Origin: Bradyrhizobium cosmicum
GTDB taxonomy: Bacteria > Pseudomonadota > Alphaproteobacteria > Rhizobiales > Xanthobacteraceae
DNA length: 64,000 bases
Assembly: GCF_007290395.2 (NCBI RefSeq)
Contig: NZ_CP041656.2
Location: 4,526,001-4,590,000 of the forward strand
Direction: 5' to 3'
Positions 52,319 to 61,418 of the stretch are shown piece by piece. The notes under the pieces are model-generated. The model saw only the letters and a program-made list of their open reading frames with translations, was not told where the DNA came from and did not search any database. The position numbers and the translations under genes were made by a program. The stretch's first letter is position 1. Every line of letters begins with the position of its first letter.

Positions 52319-54058
52319 GTGACATCCTTTGGACGCGTGATTTCGGTTCGCGGGTCGCTCGCCCGGGTCGGACTACTGGCGGAAAGCCAGATGCCGATCT
52401 CGGAGGTCCGGGCCACCGTCGGCCGCTTCGTCAGCATCCGCTGCGCCAGCTCGGTCATCGTCGCCATGATCACCGAGGTGTCCTGCGAGAATCTGTCGAG
52501 CAGCGACAACTACATCGCCATCGCCTCCGTCGACCTGCTGGGCGAAATCCACAATGCCGCCGACAAGGCCAAGTTTCAGCGCGGCGTCACCAACTATCCG
52601 ACCATCGGGGATTCCGTCGACCTGATCACCAGCCAGGAGCTGCGCACGATCTACGCGCCGACCGGGTCGGACCAGATCAACGTCGGCTTCCTCCAGCAGG
52701 ACCGCTCCGTCGTCGCTTATGTCGACGTCGAGGAAATGCTGTCCAAGCATTTTGCGGTGCTCGGATCGACCGGCGTCGGCAAATCCACCGGCGTGTCGCT
52801 GCTGCTCAACGAGATCCTCAAGGCGCGTCCGAATCTGCGCATCTTCCTGCTCGACGTGCACAACGAATATGGCCGCTGCTTCGGCGACCGTGCGCTGGTG
52901 CTCAACCCGCGGAACCTGAAGCTGCCGTTCTGGCTGTTCAATTTCGAGGAGATCGTCGACGTGCTGTTCGGCGGCCGCGCCGGCGTGCCGGAGGAGCTCG
53001 ACGTCCTCGCCGAGGTGATCCCGATCGCCAAGGGGATCTACACCCAGTACCAGAACACCGACCGCCTCGGCCTCAAGCGCATCGATCCCAAGCAGGTCGG
53101 CTTCACCGTCGACACGCCGGTGCCGTACCGGCTGGTCGATTTGATTTCGCTGATCGACGAGCGCATGGGCAAGCTCGAAAATCGCTCCTCGCGCATCATC
53201 TATCACAAGCTGATCTCGCGCATCGAGGCGGTGCGCAACGACCCTCGCTACGCCTTCATGTTCGACAACGCCAATGTCGGCGGCGACACCATGGCCGAGG
53301 TGATCAGCCATCTGTTCCGCCTGCCCGCCAACGGCAAGCCGATGACGGTGATGCAGCTCGCCGGCTTCCCGGCCGAGGTCATCGATTCCGTCGTCTCGGT
53401 GCTGTGCCGCATGGCCTTCGATTTCGGCCTGTGGAGCGACGGCGTCTCGCCGATGCTGTTCGTCTGTGAGGAAGCCCACCGCTACGCCTCCGCCGACCGC
53501 AATGTCGGCTTCGGGCCGACCCGCAAGGCGGTCTCGCGCATCGCCAAGGAAGGCCGCAAATACGGCGTGTATCTCGGCCTCATCACCCAGCGCCCTGCCG
53601 AGCTCGACGCCACCATCATCTCCCAGTGCAACACGCTGTTCACGATGCGTCTTGCCAACGAGCGCGACCAGGCGCTGCTGCGTGCCGCGGTGTCGGATGC
53701 TGCCGCGAATTTGCTGTCCTTCGTGCCCTCGCTCGGCACCCGCGAGGTGCTGGCATTCGGCGAAGGCGTCGCACTGCCGACGCGCCTTCGCTTCAAGGAG
53801 GTGCCGCCGCATCAATTGCCGCGCGGCGAAGCCACCATCAGCAGCGTGCCGTCCGTCACTTCGGGGCACGACATGCATTTCGTCGGTGCGGTGCTCGAGC
53901 GCTGGCGCGGCGCCACCTCGCAGCGCGACGTGCCCAACGACCCGGTGTTCCAGGCGCCGCCGGCCAAGACGCTCGCCCCCGCCGAAGCGCCGATGCTGCA
54001 ACCGTCGATGGGGCTCGATCCGGACCGCTTCTCGCTCCTGAAGAAGCCGCTGCGGTAA
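52319..54058 (+). CDS. HerA-type (DUF87) hexameric ATPase
   Basis: This 579-residue protein has an N-terminal HAS-barrel-like domain (about 1-110) and an FtsK/HerA-like ATPase core. Walker A is GSTGVGKST near 149-157. Walker B is in the segment MLFVCEEAHRYA near 381. The arginine-containing segment LITQRPAELDATIISQCNT follows. HerA partners the NurA nuclease in archaea, and bacterial homologues work in DNA translocation and in several defence systems. No nurA-like or nuclease gene is adjacent. GTG at 52319 is the start, with a weak ribosome binding site. Homologues are common in alphaproteobacteria, so a housekeeping role is as likely as defence. Confidence 0.82.
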   Translation: MTSFGRVISVRGSLARVGLLAESQMPISEVRATVGRFVSIRCASSVIVAMITEVSCENLSSSDNYIAIASVDLLGEIHNAADKAKFQRGVTNYPTIGDSVDLITSQELRTIYAPTGSDQINVGFLQQDRSVVAYVDVEEMLSKHFAVLGSTGVGKSTGVSLLLNEILKARPNLRIFLLDVHNEYGRCFGDRALVLNPRNLKLPFWLFNFEEIVDVLFGGRAGVPEELDVLAEVIPIAKGIYTQYQNTDRLGLKRIDPKQVGFTVDTPVPYRLVDLISLIDERMGKLENRSSRIIYHKLISRIEAVRNDPRYAFMFDNANVGGDTMAEVISHLFRLPANGKPMTVMQLAGFPAEVIDSVVSVLCRMAFDFGLWSDGVSPMLFVCEEAHRYASADRNVGFGPTRKAVSRIAKEGRKYGVYLGLITQRPAELDATIISQCNTLFTMRLANERDQALLRAAVSDAAANLLSFVPSLGTREVLAFGEGVALPTRLRFKEVPPHQLPRGEATISSVPSVTSGHDMHFVGAVLERWRGATSQRDVPNDPVFQAPPAKTLAPAEAPMLQPSMGLDPDRFSLLKKPLR

Positions 54059-54070
54059 AATCCTTTCGTG

Positions 54071-54115
54071 TCCCGGACGCGCTGCAGCGTGCAACGCTGC
54101 TGCGCAGAGCCGGGA
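54071..54115. repeat. Palindromic dispersed repeat
   Basis: TCCCGG (54071-54076) pairs with CCGGGA (54110-54115), and CAGCGT pairs with ACGCTG across a GCA loop. The sequence resembles a GC-rich intergenic palindrome family common in Bradyrhizobium. It lies just after the HerA-like gene and may help end its transcript. Confidence 0.65.
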
Positions 54116-54174
54116 GCCGCGCGTTGAGCCCGCCGTCCGCATCGACTATGGTTGCCGGCCCCAAGCCGGAAATC

Positions 54175-54762
54175 ATGCCCATGACAAAGCCTGCCACTCC
54201 ACGCTTCCCCGCACCCGCTCTCGACACGCTTCCCGACGACATCCGCACGCGACTGCTTGCCGTGCAGGACAAGAGCGGCTTCGTACCGAACGTGTTCCTG
54301 ACGCTGGCCTACCGGCCCGACGAATTCCGCGCCTTCTTCGCCTATCACGACGCGCTGATGGAAAAGGACGGCGGTCTCACCAAGGCCGAGCGCGAGATGA
54401 TCGTGGTGGCGACTTCGGCCGCCAACCAGTGCCAGTATTGCGTGATCGCGCACGGCGCGATCCTGCGCATCCGCGCCAAGAATCCGCTGATCGCCGACCA
54501 GGTCGCGGTGAACTACCGCAAGGCCGACATCACACCGCGGCAGAAGGCGATGCTGGACTTCGCGATGAACGTTTCGGTCGATGCGCAGCGGATCTCCGAG
54601 GAAGATTTCGCCGCGCTCGCACCCCACGGCTTCAGCGACGACGACATCTGGGACATCGCCGCGATCTCCTCCTTCTTCGCGCTGTCGAACCGGCTGGCGA
54701 ATTTCACCGGGATGCGCCCGAATGACGAGTTCTATCTGATGGGGCGCCTACCGAAGAAATAG
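54175..54762 (+). CDS. Peroxidase-related AhpD-like protein (carboxymuconolactone decarboxylase family)
   Basis: This protein of about 195 residues has the all-helical AhpD fold. The redox motif is NQCQYCVIAH (CxxC followed by His three residues later) near residues 83-92. RLLAVQDKSGFVPNVFLTL and the YLMGRLP ending match the uncharacterised peroxidase-related subgroup. It would reduce peroxides or act as a thiol-disulfide partner. ATG 54175 or 54181 may be the start. It converges on the P-type ATPase gene. Confidence 0.8.
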   Translation: MPMTKPATPRFPAPALDTLPDDIRTRLLAVQDKSGFVPNVFLTLAYRPDEFRAFFAYHDALMEKDGGLTKAEREMIVVATSAANQCQYCVIAHGAILRIRAKNPLIADQVAVNYRKADITPRQKAMLDFAMNVSVDAQRISEEDFAALAPHGFSDDDIWDIAAISSFFALSNRLANFTGMRPNDEFYLMGRLPKK

Positions 54763-54789
54763 CCAAAAGCCGGGCTCAATCAGCCGATG

Positions 54790-57342
54790 CTAGAATCGGA
54801 GCCGCTGCCCCCACAGCGGCTTCAGCAGCTCGAGCACCGTCAGCACCAGCAATCCCGCGCCGAGCGTGATCATCAGATCGTCGGCATGCAAGGGACCGAA
54901 GCGGAACAGGCTGGACGCCGGGGGCCACAGCAGCGCCGTGGCGAGAACGAGCGCGACCACCACGAAGATCCAGGCCAAAGCCGGATTCGGACGGAAGAAT
55001 GCGGACACGAGCGACGCGCTGAAGGACCGGTTGACCAGGACCAGGGCCAGGATACAGACGACGAGGGAGACGAAGGCGAGCGCCCTCGCCTCGTCGGACG
55101 CGAGGCCGGAGCGAAGCGCACCGACGAATATGGCGGCGGTCGCGGCAAATGCCAGGGCGCCCTGAAGCACGCTCCAGCCGATCAGGGGCCACGAGAACAA
55201 TTCGGAATCGCCCCGCCGCGGCGGACGCGTCATCGCATCGCGCTCGTCCCGCTCCGCCTCGAACACGAGCGCGCATATGGGGTCGATGATCAGCTCCAGA
55301 AACGCGATGTGCACCGGACTGAAGATCAACGGCAGCCCGAACACCAGAGGCAACAGCGCAAGCCCCGCGATCGGAACATGGACGGCAAAGATGAAGGCCA
55401 TCGCCTTTCGCAGATTGTCGTAGATGCGCCGGCCCAGGCGAATGGCCGCCACGATCGAACCGAAATCGTCGTCGAGCAGGACGATCGACGATGCCTCGCG
55501 AGCGACGTCGGTCCCGCGCCCTCCCATCGCGATACCGATATGGGCGGCCTTGAGCGACGGAGCATCGTTGACGCCGTCGCCGGTCATCGCGACGATCTCG
55601 CCGTTGCGCTTCATCGCCTGGACGATGCGTAATTTCTGTTCCGGCAAGACCCGGGCGAATACATTCGCATGCCTGACACGGTCGGCGAGCTCCGGGTCGT
55701 CCGCCAGCTTGAGCTGGTCGCCGGTCACGACGTCGCGGGCGTCGAGTCCGGCCTGGCTCGCGATCGCAACGGCCGTTGCCGGATAGTCGCCCGTGATCAT
55801 GACGACGCGGATCCCCGCCGCGCGGCATTCCCGAACCGCCTCAGGGACCTCTGGACGGAGCGGATCGGCCAGCCCGACCAGACCGACGAAGCGATAGGCG
55901 AAATCCGTCTGGGATGATGGAAGCTGCGTGTCATTGCCCGATGCTGCGGCGACTCCCAACACGCGCAGCCCATCCCTCGCCATCGCTCCAACCGCATCTC
56001 TCACCGCCCCCTGGTCGGCATCGCTCAGCCGGCACAGGCGTGCAATCGCCTCGGGCGCGCCCTTGGCACAGATGACGAGGTCGGCTCCACCGGCGGTCCG
56101 CCAGACCTGAGACATGGCCAGCAACTCGGGACGCAGACCGTAGGTCCGCACCAGGGTCCGGGGACCGCCCATCGCATCGCGCTCGCGCAAGGTATCCCGC
56201 GCGAAGGCGTGCAGGGCCTTCTCCATGGGATCGAACGGCTCCGGCGAGCTCGCCAGCGCGCCGCAGCGCGCCAGCTCGACGAATTCGGGCCCGGCATGAT
56301 CTTGTCCGGCCTTCGCCGGACGCATCGATGCCCCATTGAGCAGCCGCAGCTCCGCGACGGACATCTGGTTCTGCGTCAGCGTCCCGGTCTTGTCGGTGCA
56401 CAGCACGGTCGCAGAACCGAGGACCTCGATGGCGGCGGCGCGGCGCGTCAGGACGCGGGCCTGCGAGATTCGCCATGCCCCCATCGCCATGAACACCGTC
56501 AGCACGACGCTGAATTCTTCCGGCAGCATGGACATGCCGATTGCGATGCCTGCGAGCAGCGCCTGCAGCCAATCCCCGCGCAGGGTGCCGTAAAGCGCGA
56601 CGGCCGCCAGGCTGATCACCGCGCCGCCGAGAAAGCAGAGCCGCACCAGCCGCGCCGTCTGTTGCTGGAGCCGCGGCGGCTCCGCCTGCAGACCGCGCAG
56701 CGACAGCCCGATCTTCCCGATCTCGCTACGGGGGCCGGTGGCCCCGACCCGCGCCAGCCCCTCACCGCGCACCACCATCGAACCGGAATACACGAAGGGC
56801 TGATCCTCGCCGCCGGGCCGGTGATCGACTGATGCCGCCTTGTCCGCGACCTGCTTGCGAACGGGTACCGACTCTCCGGTCAGCAGGGACTCGTCAATTT
56901 GCAGATCGCGCGCGTCCACCAGTCTGGCGTCGGCGGGAATCCGGTCACCTTCGCCGAGAACGACGAGATCGCCGCGGACGACCTCGCGGCCTGGAATCCG
57001 GCGGCGCGCGCCGTCCCGTATGACGAGCGCGCGCGGGCTGGTCAGGTCCCGCAAGGCCTCCAGCACGCGCTCGGTCCGGCTCTCCTGCACCACCGTGATC
57101 ACGATGGACATTGCACCGAATGTCAGCAGGATGATGGCTTCCTTGAGATCGCCAAGCGCGAGGTAGACCAATCCGCCACCGAGGAGCAGCGCCAGCATCG
57201 GTTCGCGCAGCACATCGAGCACGATCCCCAGGGGGCCGCGGCGGTCGGGTCGAGGCAATTCGTTGTAACCGTCGTCCGCGATCCGCGCCCGAGCCTCGGT
57301 CTCGCTCAGCCCGGCCGAGCTTCCGCTGTCCGTGCCGCTCAC
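54790..57342 (-). CDS. P-type cation-transporting ATPase
   Basis: This 850-residue P-type ATPase has the actuator motif LTGES, membrane PEE in MSMLPEEFSVVLT, phosphorylation site CTDKTGT (Asp 317), ATP-binding ICAKGAPEAI and hinge MTGDGVNDAPSLKAA. About ten membrane helices fit the P2 group (Ca/Na/K or Mg-like), without the Cys metal-binding domains of heavy-metal pumps. The ion is not clear. GTG at 57342, with GGAAG upstream, overlaps the stop of the small membrane protein gene, so the two are coupled. Confidence 0.88.
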   Translation of the reverse strand: MSGTDSGSSAGLSETEARARIADDGYNELPRPDRRGPLGIVLDVLREPMLALLLGGGLVYLALGDLKEAIILLTFGAMSIVITVVQESRTERVLEALRDLTSPRALVIRDGARRRIPGREVVRGDLVVLGEGDRIPADARLVDARDLQIDESLLTGESVPVRKQVADKAASVDHRPGGEDQPFVYSGSMVVRGEGLARVGATGPRSEIGKIGLSLRGLQAEPPRLQQQTARLVRLCFLGGAVISLAAVALYGTLRGDWLQALLAGIAIGMSMLPEEFSVVLTVFMAMGAWRISQARVLTRRAAAIEVLGSATVLCTDKTGTLTQNQMSVAELRLLNGASMRPAKAGQDHAGPEFVELARCGALASSPEPFDPMEKALHAFARDTLRERDAMGGPRTLVRTYGLRPELLAMSQVWRTAGGADLVICAKGAPEAIARLCRLSDADQGAVRDAVGAMARDGLRVLGVAAASGNDTQLPSSQTDFAYRFVGLVGLADPLRPEVPEAVRECRAAGIRVVMITGDYPATAVAIASQAGLDARDVVTGDQLKLADDPELADRVRHANVFARVLPEQKLRIVQAMKRNGEIVAMTGDGVNDAPSLKAAHIGIAMGGRGTDVAREASSIVLLDDDFGSIVAAIRLGRRIYDNLRKAMAFIFAVHVPIAGLALLPLVFGLPLIFSPVHIAFLELIIDPICALVFEAERDERDAMTRPPRRGDSELFSWPLIGWSVLQGALAFAATAAIFVGALRSGLASDEARALAFVSLVVCILALVLVNRSFSASLVSAFFRPNPALAWIFVVVALVLATALLWPPASSLFRFGPLHADDLMITLGAGLLVLTVLELLKPLWGQRLRF

Positions 57343-57506
57343 GTCTTCCGCCGCAGGCTCCAGAGGCTCCCGGCGAGCAGGACCGCGGTCACGAGCAGGA
57401 TGGCGACGAAGGTCTGGATGATGGTGAAGTTCAGCGCATCCCGCGCGACGAACAGCGCGGTGACGGCTCCGGCGAGGACAAACAGAAGGCGAAAAATCAG
57501 ACTCAT
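57339..57506 (-). CDS. 55-residue membrane protein coupled to the P-type ATPase
   Basis: Two predicted membrane helices cover most of the protein (about residues 4-20 and 28-48), followed by a basic tail SLRRKT. GGAG lies twelve bases before ATG 57506. The stop overlaps the ATPase start (GTGA). Small hydrophobic peptides regulate several P-type pumps, so this could be an accessory subunit. That is inference from position and size. Confidence 0.65.
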   Translation of the reverse strand: MSLIFRLLFVLAGAVTALFVARDALNFTIIQTFVAILLVTAVLLAGSLWSLRRKT

Positions 57507-57702
57507 CGTCACGTCTCCAGGTCGGCATGATGTACCCACCTGGCGCTTCGACATCAAACGCTGTTCGGCATCATGCCGCCGGACCTTAGCGGCCAGCACC
57601 AGCGCCGATTTGCGGTACGTCAAGTCGGACTGCGCCGTCGGGCCGCAGGTTCGGCACTGTCACCGCCGAATATCAAAACTGGAGTCACGGCATCTGGCGC
57701 CA

Positions 57703-58434
57703 TCAAAGCGTCGGCGACTGGTGCAGATAACGGCCGTCGAAATCCGCCAGTTCCAGAAATTTCCGTTCGTCCAGCACCGTTACCCGGCCTCGCTGCAGCT
57801 CGACGATGCCCTCCTGGCGCAATTGCTTGATGACGCGGTTGGCGTGGACAGCGGTGATCCCCAGAGCTTCGCCGATCTGCTCCTGGGTCAGCGGCATCTC
57901 GAAATTATTGCCGTCCACGCGCCCGATGATTCGCAATCGTTCACGAAGTTCAATCATGACGTGGGCAAGCCGCGCCGGCGCAGGGCGCTGGCCGACATTG
58001 ACGATCCATTCGCGAAACATCGCCGAGTCTATCAACGTATCCCGCCAGAACATTTCGGCGATACTCGGATTGCGTCGATGGAGCTTTTGCAGTGTCTCGT
58101 GGTTGATGAACGCCAGCGTGCAGGGCGTTAACGTCGACAGCTCATGGTCCATCACATGCAGGAACAGGCTCATCAGATCCGGTATCTCGCCGGGGATGTG
58201 GATCGAGAGGATCTGCCGCTTGCCGCTCGCGATCGTCTTGGAGCGCACGCAGAAGCCCTCGGCGATCAGGCAGCAGTCCGTCGCCCGCTCGCCGTCGCGT
58301 ACCACCGGCGTTTCCGCCGGATACTGCCGTACCGTGATTGGAAGGGCCTCGATCTCCTTGATGTCCTCCTCCGCGATCGCGGAGGAGATGCGCAAACGCC
58401 TGACAAGCGCAGCGCGGATCGGATCGCTGGACAC
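57703..58434 (-). CDS. Crp/Fnr-family regulator
   Basis: This 243-residue protein has an N-terminal cyclic-nucleotide-binding-like beta roll, a long dimer helix and a C-terminal winged helix (LTQEQIGEALGITAVHANRVIKQLRQEG). The cysteine cluster of oxygen-sensing Fnr is absent. A GTG at 58434 is taken as start because no ATG lies close to the domain. GGAG is thirteen bases before it. It is 196 bases upstream of the membrane protein/ATPase pair and may control it. Confidence 0.82.
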   Translation of the reverse strand: MSSDPIRAALVRRLRISSAIAEEDIKEIEALPITVRQYPAETPVVRDGERATDCCLIAEGFCVRSKTIASGKRQILSIHIPGEIPDLMSLFLHVMDHELSTLTPCTLAFINHETLQKLHRRNPSIAEMFWRDTLIDSAMFREWIVNVGQRPAPARLAHVMIELRERLRIIGRVDGNNFEMPLTQEQIGEALGITAVHANRVIKQLRQEGIVELQRGRVTVLDERKFLELADFDGRYLHQSPTL

Positions 58435-58595
58435 GCGATGGAGCTCCGATTGGGGTGAATGGGAACCAGTATTTCGGTTCGCGGCGCCGTGGCTCCGCTG
58501 CAATGAAAACCCGCGATCCGCGCCGCCGGTTCCAACAAAAGTTAAGGACGCCGCTCGCATCCGCATGGTTGGCTTCGCGCCGGAGAGGCCAAGCC

Positions 58596-58799
58596 ATGAC
58601 AAAAAAGCGCAACCGCACACGACCCGCCCTGTCCCTTCAGGAGCGCCTGAACAAGTTCACGCAAGAGGCCCGCGCCGCCGCCAAGAAGCTGCCGGCCGGC
58701 TCTGAGCGCCACACGCTGCTGCAGAAGGCGCGCGACGGCGAGGCCGCCGCGGCGATGGAACGCCTGCTTTCCTCCCCCGGCCCGCAACCACCGAAGTGA
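58596..58799 (+). CDS. Small basic protein, 67 residues
   Basis: GGAGAGG precedes ATG 58596. The protein has a basic N-terminus (TKKRNRTRP), a helical middle (LQERLNKFTQEARAAAKKL) and a Pro-rich end. Similar short proteins are common in Bradyrhizobium, with no assigned function. Confidence 0.6.
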   Translation: MTKKRNRTRPALSLQERLNKFTQEARAAAKKLPAGSERHTLLQKARDGEAAAAMERLLSSPGPQPPK

Positions 58800-58828
58800 T
58801 CCGCACGGCGCGGCTGTAAAAGGCTATG

Positions 58829-58972
58829 CTAGCGCTTCGCCATCAACTCGAGCGCCGGCGCGAAGCGCTCGGAAAACGTCAATGTCTTGGCGTGGTGAAC
58901 CGCGGCAAACGATGCCGATATCCCTGCTGAAGCGACCGCGAGCAAGGCAAGGACGAAAACCAGACGGCGCAT
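58829..58972 (-). CDS. Small secreted peptide, 47 residues
   Basis: AGGAGG lies seven bases before ATG 58972. The first 24 residues form a clear signal peptide (RRLVFVLALLAVASAGISASFAA). About 23 residues remain after cleavage, ending ELMAKR. The function is unknown. The good ribosome binding site and signal support a real gene. Confidence 0.5.
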   Translation of the reverse strand: MRRLVFVLALLAVASAGISASFAAVHHAKTLTFSERFAPALELMAKR

Positions 58973-59123
58973 TTTGGCCTCCTGTGTGAGCTCGACTACC
59001 CCATATAGATGGGGCCGCTCTGTTTCAGGACGGTTTCATGGGCGCCGAAAATGATGTTGCTCAAGAGGCTGTGATGAGGCCCGGCTTGCGGTCCGCATGC
59101 CGTCCTGATGTGTGCGCTCCCGC

Positions 59124-59750
59124 CTAATCGTCCGACGCCGGGCCGCACCAGCCGGGCAGGTAGATCGCGTCCTTGCTCTTGGCTGCGGACAAGGCCTTCT
59201 CGAGCGCCTTGTCGAAATTGGCGTCCACCTCCTTGCGCACCAGTTTCCTGCGCAGATAGTCGGCCCACAGGAATTCGGAAAACGGCGTGGTGTCCTTGGC
59301 GAAACCGCCCATGCGACGCAGTTCGCCGGCGAGGCTGCGGAAGGGGTCGTCCTTGAGATCGACGACCGATTTCGGCAGATCGCGGAACGGCCGCCGCTCG
59401 CCCTTGGCGTCGTAGGGATAGACCCAGCGCTTGTTGTCCATCACGCCCCAGAAGGCCTCGCGCTCGACCATCCTGAGATCGCCGACCACGGTCACCAGCA
59501 CCTCCTTGATGCCCTCGTCGTGCAGGGCGCGGCCGAGATGATGATGGTCGATCACGTAATAGCGCTGGTCCGGCCCGTAGACGACGGGAATCATGTGGCT
59601 GCCGAGCAGCTCGGATTGCTTCTTCTTCCCGTGCTCGCGCCAGCGCTTGCGCTTCTCCTTGACCTCGCGCATGCCGACCGTCATCTGCGTCGGCCGCAGC
59701 GACAGGATCGGCACCGGATGCACTCTCGGCTCGCGCGCGTTGCTGGTCAT
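59124..59750 (-). CDS. ParB-like nuclease-domain protein (ParBc_2)
   Basis: This 208-residue protein has the putative ParB-like nuclease domain: LRPTQMTVGMREVKEKRKRW near the N-terminus and YYVIDHHHLGRALHDEG near residues 64-80. The wording matches the ParBc_2 family, not the chromosomal partition protein. Family members are of unknown role, some possibly CTP-binding or nuclease-like. The start at ATG 59750 lacks a strong ribosome binding site. The 150 bases downstream contain the hairpin CCCCAT-ATAG-ATGGGG without a T tract. Confidence 0.72.
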   Translation of the reverse strand: MTSNAREPRVHPVPILSLRPTQMTVGMREVKEKRKRWREHGKKKQSELLGSHMIPVVYGPDQRYYVIDHHHLGRALHDEGIKEVLVTVVGDLRMVEREAFWGVMDNKRWVYPYDAKGERRPFRDLPKSVVDLKDDPFRSLAGELRRMGGFAKDTTPFSEFLWADYLRRKLVRKEVDANFDKALEKALSAAKSKDAIYLPGWCGPASDD

Positions 59751-60085
59751 GGTCGAAGGGCCCCTCACAGGATTGCAGCCGGTGGTCCAGGTTTGCCGAC
59801 TATGCCATGGGGCCGGCGGCGACAAAATGCGTTCGGCCCGGCACGGAGATCACAAGCCGATGCTCACGGGCCGGACGGCGTGCGCTTCGGACTGTTGCTG
59901 CAGCGCAACCTGCACGTGCCCGACACCAGGATGACGCCCGCCGCCACGATCGTTCGCTATGCCCGAGGACATCCCATGAAAGATAGTGCAAAGGCGCAAT
60001 GCACGTGCGCATTGAGAAGATTTTCTGCAACGCGTTCGTCCCGTATGCTATCTAAAAATCGCTGCTTCGGAGTGATCCCTGCACC

Positions 60086-60427
60086 ATGAAAACCCAGCGG
60101 CCCATCAGCTCGGATGACGAGCACCGGGTGCTCCAGTTCAGGCCGCGCACCTCGCCTTCCCCGGCCACCCACCGGGGCAGCGGTACCGTGCAGCCGCTCC
60201 GCGTGACCCCCGAACCGCTCGACCTGTCGCGCTTCGAGCAGCCTCGCCCCGAGCCGGACGATTTCCGCCACCGCATGCTTGCGAATATCGCCGCACTCGC
60301 CTTCACCATCGCGCTGACCGCGGTCGGAATCTGGCTCGCGGTCAGCATCGCCGACCTCAGGCGGACCCAGGATTGCGTGCTGATGGGCCGCCGGGACTGC
60401 GCGAAGATCGTCACGCCGCAGATCTAG
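60086..60427 (+). CDS. Single-pass membrane protein, hypothetical
   Basis: This 113-residue protein has a long, polar, Pro-rich N-terminal region and one membrane helix near residues 68-88. A short C-terminal tail with two Cys (TQDCVLMGRRDCAK) follows, which could form a disulfide outside the membrane. Proteins of this form are typical small unknowns of Bradyrhizobium. It has no strong ribosome binding site. Confidence 0.55.
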   Translation: MKTQRPISSDDEHRVLQFRPRTSPSPATHRGSGTVQPLRVTPEPLDLSRFEQPRPEPDDFRHRMLANIAALAFTIALTAVGIWLAVSIADLRRTQDCVLMGRRDCAKIVTPQI

Positions 60428-60508
60428 GTACGGCCGACCAACTGGCCCTTGTGCCGAAAGGATGCCGGCGGGCATCCCCAGCCCTGTCCCCGCCCTGTCC
60501 GGCTCCAT

Positions 60509-60537
60509 TGAACTCAGGGCGGCGCTCCGTTATACGG
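60509..60537 (+). promoter_or_regulatory. Possible promoter for the acpXL operon
   Basis: TTGAAC (60509-60514) and TATACG (60532-60537) are 17 bases apart, each matching four of six consensus bases. They lie about 110 bases upstream of acpXL in a gap with no gene. Confidence 0.35.
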
Positions 60538-60649
60538 GCACTCAACCCGGCCAGAGGGGGGTTTGAGGGCGTCATCAGGGGCGCGATGCCCACCCACCAT
60601 GCCACTCTGGAACATCTGACAATATCCGCAATATATCAAAGGCTTAGTG

Positions 60650-60937
60650 ATGTCATCCACATTCGATCAGGTCGCTACGATCATCGCTGAAACCTGCGAC
60701 ATCCCCCGCGACACGATCACGCCGGATAGCCACGCCATCGATGACCTCGGCATCGACAGCCTCGATTTCCTGGACATCGCGTTCGCGATCGACAAGCAGT
60801 TCGGCATCAAGCTGCCGCTGGAAAAGTGGACCCAGGAGGTCAACGACGGCAAGGCGACCACCGAGCAGTATTTCGTGCTGAAGAACCTGTGCGCGCGCAT
60901 CGACGAACTGGTTGCCGCCAAGGGCGCAAGCGCCTGA
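60650..60937 (+). CDS. acpXL: Acyl carrier protein AcpXL
   Basis: This 95-residue ACP carries the phosphopantetheine serine at residue 37 in [10 protein letters not shown]. The sequence [20 protein letters not shown] and the C-terminal [22 protein letters not shown] are those of AcpXL, the special ACP that carries the very long hydroxy fatty acid later attached to lipid A in Rhizobiales. It is the first gene of a row with dehydratase and ketosynthase genes, the same order as in Rhizobium. Confidence 0.93.
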   Translation: MSSTFDQVATIIAETCDIPRDTITPDSHAIDDLGIDSLDFLDIAFAIDKQFGIKLPLEKWTQEVNDGKATTEQYFVLKNLCARIDELVAAKGASA

Positions 60938-60947
60938 TTGGGCGGTC

Positions 60948-61418
60948 ATGCAACTCGAATATTTCCACATGATCGATCGCATCGTCGACCTCAAGGTCGA
61001 CGAGAAGACGATCGTCGTTGAAGCCGAGGTCCCGAAGGAAAGCACCGTCTTCGAGGGACACTTTCCGGGCTATCCCTTGATGCCCGGCGTACTCCTGATC
61101 GAATCGATGGCGCAGGCCTCGGGCTTCCTCCTGCTTGGCGTGCTCAAGTTCGAGCGTATGCCGATTCTCGCTGCCGTGAAGGAAGCCAAGGTGCGCGGCT
61201 CGGTGTTTCCGGGCGAACTGATGACCCTCGAGGCAAGCGTGGCCCATGAGGGCTCGGGTTACGCCATGACCGAAGCCAAGATCCGGGTCGGCGGCAAGCT
61301 GCGCGCGAATTCATCGCTGACCTTCACGCTGATCCCCTTCCCCAATGCGGATATGCGCGGATACATGACGAAAGTCGCCGAGCGAGTCGGCTTTCCGCAA
61401 CAGGCCGTATCGCCATGA
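60948..61418 (+). CDS. fabZ: 3-hydroxyacyl-ACP dehydratase (FabZ-like, XL pathway)
   Basis: This 156-residue hot-dog-fold protein has the FabZ active site: FEGHFPGYPLMPGVLLIESMAQ with His 38 and Glu 52. It would dehydrate the growing 3-hydroxyacyl chain on AcpXL. The extra C-terminal tail of about 15 residues (YMTKVAERVGFPQQ) is not seen in short FabZ. It begins 10 bases after acpXL and overlaps the next gene by four bases. Confidence 0.88.
   Translation: MQLEYFHMIDRIVDLKVDEKTIVVEAEVPKESTVFEGHFPGYPLMPGVLLIESMAQASGFLLLGVLKFERMPILAAVKEAKVRGSVFPGELMTLEASVAHEGSGYAMTEAKIRVGGKLRANSSLTFTLIPFPNADMRGYMTKVAERVGFPQQAVSP

Noticed and set aside
51411..54058. HerA-NurA or a full known HerA defence system
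   Set aside because: The ATPase is present, but no nuclease partner is adjacent, so no named system can be claimed.
58999..59014. Hairpin CCCCAT-ATAG-ATGGGG as a terminator
   Set aside because: The stem has only six pairs and no run of T after it.
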